Notes: generated by a model not told the origin, from the sequence alone. A stretch of 64,000 nucleotides of DNA from Patescibacteria group bacterium (GCA_028718605.1 JAQULM010000002.1:62001-126000), one strand, 5' to 3'; shown: positions 28,519 to 37,541, counted from the first letter of the stretch. Translations and numbers: made by a program.

Positions 28519-29151
28519 TCAGCTGCGTGAACCAATGTGCGCGGTTAGAAAGCTGCCGGCAATCATCCGACGTGCAGTTCCTGGAGTAATTCCCCGGGAC
28601 GAAAGGTAGAATAACTCTTCGCCACTGACAGTCCGGATCGTCGCGCTATGAGATGCGCGCACGTCATCAGTCTGAATCTCAAGCGTTGGCACCGATAGTG
28701 CACTCGCATGGTCGAATAAAAGGGCATGGCCCGAATAATGAGCGACTGTCCGGTGGGCATCCGGTTCAATGACGATGAGGCCTGCCATTGTGCCAGATGA
28801 GTTGCCCTCATACACCCCCCGTAACAGTATATCACTCTTTGTATTCCGTACATTATGGTGGAGCACAACACGCACCTGATGCCGATCAGCGCGGGTGCCA
28901 TGAAATGCGCCCACCACAACAGCTTCAGCGCCTGGTTGGTTCAAATGAATAACAAGGTTCGCCGATACACGTACCTGCGGTTGTACAACACAACTCAGAT
29001 AAATACGCGAGCGCTTGCCAAGCATAACCGTGAGGGAGCTTGCAGCAACTGGCTGCCAAAAAACAGTCGCCGCAACGCCACCGCGGACGTTAATGCGTGC
29101 TGATGCACGGAGTGTAATTTTTTTCGATGTGGCAACGTTTATGATTTTCAT
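28519..29151 (-). CDS. sufD: Short SufD-like protein
   Basis: Fe-S scaffold subunit of the SufB/SufD type with a right-handed beta-helix. At about 210 residues it is much shorter than E. coli SufD (423), keeping mainly the C-terminal core including SGTMAGLIVIEPDAHRTVAHYSGHALLFD and SHSATIRTVSGEELFYLSSRGI, which parallel SufB's C-terminal region. The ATG at 29151 is one base after the sufB stop; an in-frame upstream codon would overlap sufB. Short SufD forms of this sort fit a reduced genome. It would pair with SufB and SufC. Confidence 0.85.
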   Translation of the reverse strand: MKIINVATSKKITLRASARINVRGGVAATVFWQPVAASSLTVMLGKRSRIYLSCVVQPQVRVSANLVIHLNQPGAEAVVVGAFHGTRADRHQVRVVLHHNVRNTKSDILLRGVYEGNSSGTMAGLIVIEPDAHRTVAHYSGHALLFDHASALSVPTLEIQTDDVRASHSATIRTVSGEELFYLSSRGITPGTARRMIAGSFLTAHIGSRS

Positions 29152-29152
29152 A

Positions 29153-30574
29153 TTACCCGACGGCATTACTCATCTCATATTCCAGCAATCTATTGAGCTC
29201 AACGGCATATTCGAGCGGCAACTCTTTGGCAATCGGCTCCACGAAGCCGGCAACGATCATGCTGACCGCTTCTTGCTCAGAGAGGCCGCGGCTCTGCAGG
29301 TAAAAAAGCTGCTCCTCGCCGATCCTGCCGACCGACGCCTCGTGCCCCACGCGTGCCTGGGGCTCATACACTTCCATACGCGGATACGTATCGGAGCGGG
29401 CGCGTGGATTGAGAAGGAGGGCATCGCAGCTGACATGGGAAGCGCTCCCTCGCATCCCGCGCGGTATGCGCACCAAGCCGCGATAGGATGTTCGGCCGGT
29501 ACCTTTTGATATTGATTTGGAAATGATCCGCGACGACGTTTCCGGGGCACCATGGATCGCGCGTGCCCCAGCATCGATGACCTGGCCGGTCCCCGCACAT
29601 GCCATCGAGAGTACCTCCCCTCTTGCCTTCCGCCCAAGCAGATAAACCGACGGGTATTTCATGGTAACACCGCTGCCAATATTACCGTCAACCCATTCCA
29701 TAATACCCTCTTCGTAAACAAATGAACGTTTCGTCACGAGATTGAAAACGTTCTTCGACCAATTCTGCACAGTGGTGTATCGGACACGCGCGCCTTTTTT
29801 CACAATAATTTCAACAACCGCCGAATGCAGAGAACTCGTGCTGTATCGCGGCGCGGTGCAGCCTTCGACGTAGTGCACGTAGCTGCCCGGCTCGGCAATA
29901 ATGAGCGTCCGCTCAAACTGCCCGACCTGCGGCGCATTGATGCGGTAGTACGCCTGAAGGGGCAATGCGACACGAACTCCTGCGGGCACGTACACGAAGC
30001 TGCCGCCGCTCCAGACCGCCGTATTGAGCGCCGAAAATTTGTTATCAGCCGCAGGAACGACTGTCCCAAAATACCTCTGGATGATTTCTGGATGCTGCCG
30101 TACTGCCGTATCCATATCCGTAAATATGACACCGGTTTGCGCCAGTTTTTCCTGAATACTGTGGTACACCGCTTCTGACTCATACTGCGCCATCACGCCC
30201 ATCAGGTATTTCCGCTCTGCCCGCGGGATGCCGATCCGATCGTACGTTTTACGGATCGGTGCTGGCACATCTGACCACCGCTGTGCAACTTTTTCTGTCG
30301 GTCTGATATAGTAATGCAGATTCGCAAAGTCAACCGACGCTATATCAGGCCCCCACACAGGCGCCTTCCGCCGGAGAAACGTCTGGTGCGCAGACAGACG
30401 AACCCTCCGCATCCATTCAGGCTCCTTTTTTACATACGCGATCTCTTCGACGATCCGCTTCGATAATCCTCTCGGGGTTCGGTGGATATACGAAACTTTA
30501 TCAGGCGCGAAAAGCCCATCCTGCACGTTGCTCCGCCGCATATTCGCTGTTCCCTGTCTTCCCCGCGATCCCAT
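29153..30574 (-). CDS. sufB: Fe-S cluster scaffold SufB
   Basis: Main scaffold of the SufBCD complex on which clusters are built. The product has about 473 residues, normal for SufB, with PKVAQRW-like N-terminal helices, the core region VGQFERTLIIAEPGSYVHYVEGC carrying a cluster-linked Cys, and the C-terminal VGHEASVGRIGEEQLFYLQSRGLSE with the conserved Glu/His. Start options are the ATG at 30574 (11 bases after sufC), TTG at 30589 or ATG at 30541; the first gives the most natural spacing. Confidence 0.95.
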   Translation of the reverse strand: MGSRGRQGTANMRRSNVQDGLFAPDKVSYIHRTPRGLSKRIVEEIAYVKKEPEWMRRVRLSAHQTFLRRKAPVWGPDIASVDFANLHYYIRPTEKVAQRWSDVPAPIRKTYDRIGIPRAERKYLMGVMAQYESEAVYHSIQEKLAQTGVIFTDMDTAVRQHPEIIQRYFGTVVPAADNKFSALNTAVWSGGSFVYVPAGVRVALPLQAYYRINAPQVGQFERTLIIAEPGSYVHYVEGCTAPRYSTSSLHSAVVEIIVKKGARVRYTTVQNWSKNVFNLVTKRSFVYEEGIMEWVDGNIGSGVTMKYPSVYLLGRKARGEVLSMACAGTGQVIDAGARAIHGAPETSSRIISKSISKGTGRTSYRGLVRIPRGMRGSASHVSCDALLLNPRARSDTYPRMEVYEPQARVGHEASVGRIGEEQLFYLQSRGLSEQEAVSMIVAGFVEPIAKELPLEYAVELNRLLEYEMSNAVG

Positions 30575-30585
30575 AACGGTATATA

Positions 30586-31350
30586 TCAACTGTTACGCCG
30601 TACAATTTTCGTGCCGTCCACTGACTTTTCATACCCACGGCGCTCAATCGCATTCGCCAGTGCAGCCCGGCCAGACTTTACGATGGTACCGCCAATGAGA
30701 ATGTGGACACGGTCCGGCTTAAGGTACTTCAAAATTCGAGCATAGTGAGTAATGAGGAGGACACTGGTGCCTTTCCGGGCACGTGCACGGATTGCTTGCG
30801 CGATAAGTTTCAGGGCATCTACGTCAAGCCCTGAATCGATCTCGTCGAGAACGACAACCCGCGGCTCAAGAACAAGCATCTGCAACACTTCGAGTTTCTT
30901 GCGCTCACCGCCGGAAAATCCCTCGTTCAGGAACCGGCGTGCGAGGTCAATACTGATCCGCAAACGATTCGCGTACATTTCGAAACGCGTACGGAATTCA
31001 ACCGGCCCCAGGCGTGTACGCGGGTGAGTAGTGTTATACGCGGTCCGGAGGAAATGTTCGGTTGAAAGCCCCGGCACTTCGACAGGATGCTGGAACGACA
31101 TAAACAATCCTGCGTGTGCGCGTTTTTCGGGGTCCAACTTCCGGATTTCTTTCCCGAATAAGCGAATACTGCCGCTCTGGACTGCGCAATCCGGCCGACC
31201 CATGATTGTAGCTGCGAATGTTGATTTCCCTGAACCATTGGGGCCCATGATCGCATGAATTTCCCGCGGCGCCATCGACAGGCTCACGTCCTGGAGGATC
31301 CGCGTACCCCCGATCGCAACCCGTAACTTCTTTATCTCAAGTGATTTCAT
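30586..31350 (-). CDS. sufC: Fe-S assembly ATPase SufC
   Basis: ABC-type ATPase that drives the SufBCD scaffold; cytosolic, not a transporter. The 254-residue product has Walker A GPNGSGKST at 36-44, the SufC-type signature FSGGERKKLEVLQ, and Walker B with catalytic Glu in VVLDEIDSGLD. Its ATG overlaps the end of the fur-like gene by four bases. Confidence 0.97.
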   Translation of the reverse strand: MKSLEIKKLRVAIGGTRILQDVSLSMAPREIHAIMGPNGSGKSTFAATIMGRPDCAVQSGSIRLFGKEIRKLDPEKRAHAGLFMSFQHPVEVPGLSTEHFLRTAYNTTHPRTRLGPVEFRTRFEMYANRLRISIDLARRFLNEGFSGGERKKLEVLQMLVLEPRVVVLDEIDSGLDVDALKLIAQAIRARARKGTSVLLITHYARILKYLKPDRVHILIGGTIVKSGRAALANAIERRGYEKSVDGTKIVRRNS

Positions 31351-31928
31351 GTTTTTCGCATATTACTCGTGCCAAAACGGCGAATGGCGCTTGTTGGCCC
31401 ATAGTATGAACAATTCGTCTGGAAACAGCACGACTTGCATACGGGCGCGTCCTTCTTGAGGTCATCGAGGAGCGACCCGCATGCCATGCAAAAAAGTTCC
31501 GGGGTAAGCAGGTGGGGCGAATGGCGCTTGCTGCATTTTCGGCAAATACCCTGGACTTCAAAATTCTCTGACCGTATGTAAAATGCGTTGCTCTGCGCGA
31601 GATTCTTCACCTCGCTGAAAAATGCTGAACCGCGCGTATCATCAACGTCGGTAATCGAGTGGCACTTCTCACAGACGAAATGAATATGCGAATCGACCCG
31701 CGCCTCGAACCGCGCGACCTTGTCAATCACGCATTCTTTCAGGTATCCGTGGCCGCGGAGAAAATTCAGGTTGCGGTATACGGTGCCAAAACTAATATGA
31801 GGCAGTCGCTTCTTTACCGCATTGAATATTTTTTCAGCAGTTGGGTGTGATTTGTCTTTGCGGACGTAATCGAGTATCACCATGCGCTGCGTGGTGAGCC
31901 GATGATCCGCCTTTTTTCGCAGAGGCAT
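31347..31928 (-). CDS. Fur-family metal/peroxide regulator with Cys-rich tail
   Basis: Ferric-uptake-regulator fold repressor, 193 residues from the ATG at 31928. It has a winged-helix domain (TTQRMVILDYV, then ISFGTVYRNLNFL), the metal-binding ARVDSHIHFVCEKC, and a second structural-zinc pair CRKC. After the usual end it carries an extra segment with CMACG and CKSCCFQTNC, a second zinc-ribbon-like cluster that typical Fur/PerR lacks. An upstream TTG at 31955 would lie inside the operator, so the ATG is preferred. It heads the suf run and probably represses its own operon; iron or peroxide sensing cannot be told apart from sequence. Confidence 0.88.
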   Translation of the reverse strand: MPLRKKADHRLTTQRMVILDYVRKDKSHPTAEKIFNAVKKRLPHISFGTVYRNLNFLRGHGYLKECVIDKVARFEARVDSHIHFVCEKCHSITDVDDTRGSAFFSEVKNLAQSNAFYIRSENFEVQGICRKCSKRHSPHLLTPELFCMACGSLLDDLKKDAPVCKSCCFQTNCSYYGPTSAIRRFGTSNMRKT

Positions 31929-31937
31929 TCGAAAGCT

Positions 31938-31956
31938 ATTAAGAATGATTCTCAAT
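31938..31956. promoter_or_regulatory. Fur/PerR-type operator of the suf operon
   Basis: ATTGAGAAT-C-ATTCTTAAT (minus strand), a 9-1-9 inverted repeat with one mismatch, strongly like Fur/PerR boxes. It covers the predicted transcription start, just after the -10 of the suf promoter and 10 bases before the regulator's ATG. Confidence 0.8.
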
Positions 31957-31957
31957 A

Positions 31958-31986
31958 ATTATAAATCACCCCCCTTGTATTGTCAA
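31958..31986 (-). promoter_or_regulatory. Consensus promoter of the fur-suf-sod-ftn operon
   Basis: A perfect TTGACA, a 17-base spacer and a perfect TATAAT on the minus strand. Such a strong core promoter next to a Fur-type box is the classic layout for tight repression with high induced output. Confidence 0.88.
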
Positions 31987-32059
31987 ACGGGACAATCCAA
32001 GTATTTCCGCTCCCCTGTAAGTGCCAAATAGCTAAATTTAAGCAACTTTGAAGATTTGC

Positions 32060-32087
32060 TTGACTTTTACTTTTATGGCAGTAAGAT
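32060..32087 (+). promoter_or_regulatory. Possible promoter of the M32 carboxypeptidase gene
   Basis: TTGACT, 16 bases and TAAGAT, about 75 bases before the ATG. Moderate match. Confidence 0.45.
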
Positions 32088-32161
32088 AAGCCAATATACA
32101 ATAAAACCGAATAACCGAAAATAAACCAAAAAACCAAAAGCATTAGAAAGGAAGGTGCCAC

Positions 32162-33685
32162 ATGGCACACCCGCACTTTGAGAACCTGCTTAAGGTACTC
32201 ATTACCGCAAACCGTTTCGGCCGTCTCAAGAACATCCTTGAGTGGGACAAGCGGACCAATCTCCCGCCTACAGCCAAGCCCCAGCAGGGTGAACTGATGG
32301 CATGGGTCATCGGCGAATCCCACAAGGCATTCATCGACCCGAGAGTCGGTGACGCGATCGCCACGTGTAAGTCCATACTCTCCGAGCTGTCGTACGTGGA
32401 GCAGCTCGTTGTCCAGAGGCTCGACCTGTGCTACCGTCGCGCAACCGCACTCCCCATCGAGTTTGTCACCCGCAGCGAGGAAGTCCAATCTGCCGCATTT
32501 GCAGCGTGGCTCCAGGCGAAACAGGAGAACAAGTTCAGCATATTCCAGGAGCACCTCGGGAATGCCTTTGACATCGCGCGCCAAGAAGCCGTGCTCCTTG
32601 GGGCGACTCCCGGCGACGCTGACTCGCTGTACAACACGCTCTTCTCCCGGTACGAACCAGGTATGACACTCGCCGAACTGCGCCCGGTCCTCGAGGGACT
32701 CCGCGCGTGGGTCGTGGAATTTCTCCAGAGAATCCGCGAAACCGGAATCGTCCGCACCGACGAGGCGCTCCGCAGCGAGTTCCCGGTCCACATGCAAGAC
32801 CAGATCATCAGGAAGCTCCTTACGGCCATCGGGTACGACTTCAGCCGGGGCAACCTCAGCCCGACTGAGCATCCGTTCTCGGCGACCATCGGTCCCGGCG
32901 ACCACCGCATCACGAACCACTGCTACCCTGACCGGCTCATCCCCGGATTGACCGGCAGCCTGCACGAAGCCGGCCACTCCTTGTACGACCAGGGAACCGA
33001 TCCGATCATGTGGCTGATCGACAATTCCGACCTGTTACTCTCGTTAGGGATCCACGAGTCGCAGTCGCGCACGTGGGAAAACCTCGTTGGCCGCAGCCGC
33101 GCGTTCTGGCAGTACGCCCTGCCCCTCGTGCGGCAAGCGTTCCCGCAGCTCTCACATCTGTCCGTCGGCGATATCTACTCGCTCGTGAATATCGTACAGC
33201 CGAGCCTTATCCGCATCTATGCGGACGAAGCGACGTACAACTCGCACATCCTCGTACGTTTAGAAATCGAACTGGCGCTCCTCGCCGGCACGCTCAAGCC
33301 TGCGGATGCCGCCCAAGCATTCGCCGACAAAATGAAAGAGTACGTCGGGATTCGCCCTGAGGACGATCTCCATGGAATCCTTCAGGACGTGCACTGGTCA
33401 ACCGGCGCGGTCGGATACTTCCCCACTTATACGCTCGGCAACCTGGCAGCGGCGCAGCTCTTCGCGTCATTTACCGCGGCGGTTCCCGACTACCAGGAAC
33501 AGTTCGCGCGAGGCGACTTCGGCTGTTTGCTCGCCTGGCAGCGCGAGCATATCCATGCCACCGGCCACCTCGAGACACTGAGCGGCCTGCTCGTGAGAGT
33601 CACGGGCAAGCCCCTAGGCCTGGACGACTTCGCGGCCTACATGGATGCGAAGTTCGGCGAGCTGTATCCCCCGAAAGCAGCCTGA
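32162..33685 (+). CDS. M32 family metallocarboxypeptidase (Taq type)
   Basis: Zinc carboxypeptidase that trims C-terminal residues from peptides in the cytosol. The 507-residue product has the normal family length and no signal peptide. The HEAGH zinc motif lies in GSLHEAGHSLYDQG, with a downstream Glu in LLLSLGIHESQSRTWEN as third ligand. The family motif IRPEDD appears as GIRPEDDLHGILQDVHW. A strong AAGGAAGG precedes the ATG, and a terminator follows. Codons ending in C and G are more frequent than in neighbours, which may reflect high expression or later acquisition. Confidence 0.92.
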   Translation: MAHPHFENLLKVLITANRFGRLKNILEWDKRTNLPPTAKPQQGELMAWVIGESHKAFIDPRVGDAIATCKSILSELSYVEQLVVQRLDLCYRRATALPIEFVTRSEEVQSAAFAAWLQAKQENKFSIFQEHLGNAFDIARQEAVLLGATPGDADSLYNTLFSRYEPGMTLAELRPVLEGLRAWVVEFLQRIRETGIVRTDEALRSEFPVHMQDQIIRKLLTAIGYDFSRGNLSPTEHPFSATIGPGDHRITNHCYPDRLIPGLTGSLHEAGHSLYDQGTDPIMWLIDNSDLLLSLGIHESQSRTWENLVGRSRAFWQYALPLVRQAFPQLSHLSVGDIYSLVNIVQPSLIRIYADEATYNSHILVRLEIELALLAGTLKPADAAQAFADKMKEYVGIRPEDDLHGILQDVHWSTGAVGYFPTYTLGNLAAAQLFASFTAAVPDYQEQFARGDFGCLLAWQREHIHATGHLETLSGLLVRVTGKPLGLDDFAAYMDAKFGELYPPKAA

Positions 33686-33736
33686 GGCAGACGAGACAGC
33701 ATATAGTAACATCTCTCTCGATTGCGCCCAACACCT

Positions 33737-33760
33737 CGTAACTGAACTATAACAGTTACG
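33737..33760 (+). repeat. Stem-loop after the carboxypeptidase gene
   Basis: CGTAACTG and CAGTTACG form a perfect eight-base-pair stem around an eight-base loop, just before the terminator. No T tract. Role unknown, possibly RNA stability. Confidence 0.5.
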
Positions 33761-33768
33761 CGGGATAG

Positions 33769-33822
33769 ACGGTCCGGTACAGTTCACACCTGCTAGTGGA
33801 CTTGCCGGACCGTTCTTTTTTT
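33769..33822 (+). terminator. Rho-independent terminator of the carboxypeptidase gene
   Basis: Stem ACGGTCCGG / CCGGACCGT (nine perfect pairs) with a 27-base loop, followed by TCTTTTTTT. Confidence 0.85.
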
Positions 33823-33967
33823 CAATAATAATATTAAGTGAAGCCGAAGACCACCTCCTCAATAGCGCGGGCATGATATTCCTCTCAGCTTTTACTTTCA
33901 TATTGTCAAACGAGCAAATACAAAAACCCTCAACCTGTGCAAGACAGACTCAGTATTGAACGATAAT

Positions 33968-34516
33968 TTACAAATTCGGCAACGTTACGCAGTCCGTATG
34001 CGCTGCGTCTGTACAGCAACCGGCAGTCTCGTATGTATAATCCCCATAGTTGCACCATGGACGCTCATCGGAGCATTTCGTAACGACTTCCTTGGAAATA
34101 TAATCAATAACCTCCTGTGGCCACACCCAGTTGCAGTAGTACTGAGTCCCGGGCGCAGCGTTCGGGTTCAAAACCGCGTTCGTGGTCCGCTGCGTGTTCG
34201 TGTTGGCACTGTGATTCGTATTCACCGCGGTATTCGTGGCTGGTTGAACGGTCTTTGTAGTAGCGGCCGTATGGTTGATGTTCGCGATAATATCCATGAT
34301 CTCCGGGCCAGTCGGCTGGTAGCCAGTGTTTTTCGTGCACTGCTCGGGGCAGTACTGCTTTGACGAATCCGACAAGACGACCTCATAGCAGGTCTCCATG
34401 CAGTTCTCAAAACGCTGTTTATCTGTAAGCCCTCCGCGAAAAACGAAATACAACGCTGCAGCGCCAACGAGAATGCACACCACCACAACGATACGCACGA
34501 TGTTTTTCTTGGCCAT
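33968..34516 (-). CDS. Membrane-anchored Cys-rich extracytoplasmic protein
   Basis: The family is not recognised. The 182-residue product has an N-terminal membrane segment at about 7-26, then a segment with paired Cys (ENCMETCYEVV..QYCPEQC) of CHCH-like spacing. An Asn/Thr-rich linker at about 83-115 follows, then a C-terminal part with six more Cys (YYCNWVWP, KCSDERPWC, GCCTDAAHTDC). The even number of Cys suggests disulfides, which would fit the DsbA-like proteins in this genome. Confidence 0.65.
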   Translation of the reverse strand: MAKKNIVRIVVVVCILVGAAALYFVFRGGLTDKQRFENCMETCYEVVLSDSSKQYCPEQCTKNTGYQPTGPEIMDIIANINHTAATTKTVQPATNTAVNTNHSANTNTQRTTNAVLNPNAAPGTQYYCNWVWPQEVIDYISKEVVTKCSDERPWCNYGDYTYETAGCCTDAAHTDCVTLPNL

Positions 34517-34543
34517 TGGTTATTGGATGCTTAATAAGTCCTC

Positions 34544-36073
34544 CTACCCGGCGATGCTTTCCTTCGCCGTTACACGGACAATTTTGAAGATCCGGCGCTT
34601 ACGGAGCGCTTCAAGCGCAAGATCAATGCGGTCCTGGCTCTGGGCGTAGAGCGTGTACAGCCGTTCGCCCTTCCGGATCCGCTGATTGACATGCTTATTG
34701 ATATAAATGCCAGCTAGTTTTTCGTGCGGTGCTCCGAGTATGCGTGCAACCTGGTCGATCATTTCATCGTCAACCTCCAGTACCTTGCCGTTGTACGGAG
34801 CATAGCAGCGGCTGCGCATTGCTGCCATGGTCAAATCCTCGGAGTCAACGTCGGGATTGCCTCCTTGGGCTGTAATGATTTCTTGCATCTTTTTCCATGC
34901 TTTACCGGACGAGAGCGCCTCAACCGCCATCATATGGCCTTTCCCCGGCTTCGCTTTGCCGGCTAATTCCAGAAGTTTCGCTGCCAATCGGACGCTCTTT
35001 TTCTGCAAATCAGACGGCCGGTAGTCTTTCTGCTGGAGTACCCGGAGAACGTCCCGTGCTTCCAGCGCAGGCCCGATCCCGCGGCCGACAGGTTCGCTTG
35101 TTTCGGTCAGCACAACCTCAATCTTGATCCCGAATCGCTTCGCGAGGTACTCGAAATGGGTTTTCACGGAAATGGCGCGTTCACGAGTCGGCACTTTCAC
35201 GTTTGTACCGTACGGCAAATCAACAACAAGGTGCGTGACGCCCATCGCAATTTTTTTTGCCATGATCGAGACAACCATTTTATCGAGAGGCTCGAGGCGG
35301 AGCGAATGCTGAACCCGGATAATGTAATCATCCGCAGGCGCGAGCCGGAAACTGCCGCCCCAAATAAGGCAGCAATTAATCTTCTTGATAATCTGTTGGA
35401 CCTGATCGAGTGGTATGGAAACGTTGGCAAGCACCTCCATCGTATCCGCAGTTCCGGCCGGCGAGGTGATGGCCCGCGATGATGTTTTTGGTATGACAAC
35501 GCCGAGGGATGCCACGATCGGAACCACGACCATCGTCGTGCGGTTACCGGCAACGCCACCAACTGAATGCTTGTCAGCGATTACTTTGCCGGGGAACTTG
35601 AGCGTCTCGCCCGTTTCGGCCATCGCCTTGGTCATGAAGTACAATTCATTATCGGAAAACTCTTTCACAAAACTCGACGCAACGAAGTACGTCGTCTCAA
35701 CCTTGCCGAGCTTATGGTGGACGATGTCTGAAATGATAGAGCGCATTTCTTGGTACGACAGCTCTTCCCCCAAAAGCTTTTTCCGTATTGCCTCGATGGA
35801 GGGCGGCCGTGACAGTACGCGTAAAGAAACCGGTTCATCGTGCCGAACCTTCCGGTATTTCCAGATCTCCTTGAAAAAACCGATTTGCCCCGGCCTCACT
35901 TTAGAACGGGTATAGTACGCGATGACGGTTGCACGATTATTTTTCCAACGGATCTCCAAAAGGTCTCCCATCACGATGCCAAATGAGCGCGCTTCATCCT
36001 CCTGCAAAACGACGACCCATGGCTGGCCGCCGGAAGAGAAATCAAGCTTACGCGCTCGTAAAAAAAATGGCAT
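34544..36073 (-). CDS. AMP phosphorylase (thymidine phosphorylase-like)
   Basis: Phosphorolyses AMP (and CMP/UMP) to the base and ribose-1,5-bisphosphate. It belongs to the nucleoside-phosphorylase II family. The 509-residue product has the extra N-terminal domain of about 80 residues that marks AMP phosphorylases rather than DeoA (about 440). The core has the phosphate loop KHSVGGVAGNRTTMVVVPI, where thymidine phosphorylases have GGVGDK. In archaea and Patescibacteria this enzyme feeds ribose-1,5-bisphosphate isomerase and form II/III RuBisCO; neither is in this window. Confidence 0.88.
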   Translation of the reverse strand: MPFFLRARKLDFSSGGQPWVVVLQEDEARSFGIVMGDLLEIRWKNNRATVIAYYTRSKVRPGQIGFFKEIWKYRKVRHDEPVSLRVLSRPPSIEAIRKKLLGEELSYQEMRSIISDIVHHKLGKVETTYFVASSFVKEFSDNELYFMTKAMAETGETLKFPGKVIADKHSVGGVAGNRTTMVVVPIVASLGVVIPKTSSRAITSPAGTADTMEVLANVSIPLDQVQQIIKKINCCLIWGGSFRLAPADDYIIRVQHSLRLEPLDKMVVSIMAKKIAMGVTHLVVDLPYGTNVKVPTRERAISVKTHFEYLAKRFGIKIEVVLTETSEPVGRGIGPALEARDVLRVLQQKDYRPSDLQKKSVRLAAKLLELAGKAKPGKGHMMAVEALSSGKAWKKMQEIITAQGGNPDVDSEDLTMAAMRSRCYAPYNGKVLEVDDEMIDQVARILGAPHEKLAGIYINKHVNQRIRKGERLYTLYAQSQDRIDLALEALRKRRIFKIVRVTAKESIAG

Positions 36074-36097
36074 AGTGATGCCGGGGAGAATAATGTG

Positions 36098-37021
36098 TTA
36101 AATTTTATTTCTCTTCCGCGAAACGGTGATGATTAAAATGATAGTTGCGGCAAGAAAAATAAAAACGAGCACCCATCCAATAGGGTGCTCAGCGAACGGC
36201 AAGCCTTTGACGTTCATACCGTAGATGCTCGCGACCAGGGTCATGGGAAGCAATGCAACGGAGATAACGGTCAGTGTTTTGATTACCTCGTTTGTTTTTT
36301 GGTTGATCAGGGACTCATTGGTATCATACAGGCCGTCAACCGTATCACGATAACTTTCGAGCGCTGACCAGATATTCTCGAGGTAGTCATGCACGTCATC
36401 AAAATACACAGAAAGTTTATCGGAGATAAGGGAACTTTTGATATGGACGATCTTGTCGACCATCCGGATCTGTGGCTCAAGAATCCGGCGGAGTGTCAGA
36501 ATATTCCGCCGAATAATGGCCAAGTCAGCAGTTGCCTCCTTATTTCGGTGGGTAAACACTTCCTCCTCAACGTCTGGGATGTAGTGCCCGATTTCATTGA
36601 CGATCGGCAAGCTCTTCCGATACCGGAGGTCCAGTATTTTATACAGCAGGTACGAGGCGCTGTTTTTCATCGAATCATAGGTGACGGCGCTGCGCTTTTT
36701 ACTGCGGAAATGGGTGAAGTAGCTGTCGAGAATCTCGTCTGGCTCTGACGTGAGGGTGATAAGGAAATTTTTACCGACAAAAACATTAAGCGTAGTAGCC
36801 GAAACTCTCCGCGTTTCCTGGTTAAACAGCGGAAAATGGAAAATCATAAAAAGGTAGCTTGCGTAGATATCAAGCTTTGGTCGCTGCACGCCTTCACGGC
36901 AATCTCGGATGTCCAGCTGGTGGAATCGAAATCGCTGCTCAAGGTAATCCAAGTCTTCTTCCCGGATTCCGCTGATATGGATCCACTCGAGGCGAAAAAT
37001 TTGTGCCGTTTTCACAGCCAT
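36098..37021 (-). CDS. corA: CorA-family magnesium/divalent-cation channel
   Basis: Pentameric cation channel. The 307-residue product has a long cytoplasmic domain, the stalk helix, and two C-terminal membrane segments. The first ends in YGMNVKGLP (Gly-Met-Asn at 268-270, the selectivity filter), and a basic tail RKRNKI follows. It starts on the minus strand after a short gap from the DUF1858 gene. Confidence 0.93.
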   Translation of the reverse strand: MAVKTAQIFRLEWIHISGIREEDLDYLEQRFRFHQLDIRDCREGVQRPKLDIYASYLFMIFHFPLFNQETRRVSATTLNVFVGKNFLITLTSEPDEILDSYFTHFRSKKRSAVTYDSMKNSASYLLYKILDLRYRKSLPIVNEIGHYIPDVEEEVFTHRNKEATADLAIIRRNILTLRRILEPQIRMVDKIVHIKSSLISDKLSVYFDDVHDYLENIWSALESYRDTVDGLYDTNESLINQKTNEVIKTLTVISVALLPMTLVASIYGMNVKGLPFAEHPIGWVLVFIFLAATIILIITVSRKRNKI

Positions 37022-37172
37022 ACGAACCGTCCTCTCCTAATATTCGCTCATCTGTACCACTCAGTATATCACATTTCAACTTAAAAATAAAGGCCGAGAA
37101 CGGTACCCGCATCAGGTATGCCAGAGGATGGCAAACCAGCGAGGCAGAATGTTTCCCGCCGCCCACCATTGA

Positions 37173-37436
37173 TTACTCCCCGCGTACTGCCCGATTGATG
37201 TCTTTCAGCAGGGACTCGAGGGGAATCCCGTGTACCGCCGCACCAGCTTCAAGCGATTCATACGGAGAGACCATACAACCGATGCAGTGAAAACCATAGT
37301 GCAATAGTACCTGCTCAGTCTCCGGATGCTTCCGTATAAGATCGCCAATCAGGATATCTTTCGTAATGCTTACGCGATTCGTTGCTTTTCGGCGACGTTC
37401 ATGCTGCCGCGCGTGTATCTTTTTTGATCGTTTCAT
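37173..37436 (-). CDS. DUF1858-type protein (87 aa)
   Basis: The small protein carries a basic N-terminal tail (MKRSKKIHARQHERRRK), then a DUF1858 domain. The domain reads ITKDILIGDLIRKHPETEQVLLHYGFHCIGCMVSPYESLEAG in segments, with the conserved CxxC-like HCIGC pair. Such domains (hybrid-cluster-protein-associated, TIGR03980 type) are linked to redox or nitrosative stress. The positively charged leader is longer than usual. It is separated from the CorA gene and not obviously in an operon. Confidence 0.75.
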   Translation of the reverse strand: MKRSKKIHARQHERRRKATNRVSITKDILIGDLIRKHPETEQVLLHYGFHCIGCMVSPYESLEAGAAVHGIPLESLLKDINRAVRGE

Positions 37437-37541
37437 ATGCTACGAATGAAATTATACCTGTACTGTACGGGATACGATTGTACTCGTCAAATAGCGTAAA
37501 AACGCTCATTGTTCGCAAACGGGCAGCAATGATCCGTGTCA

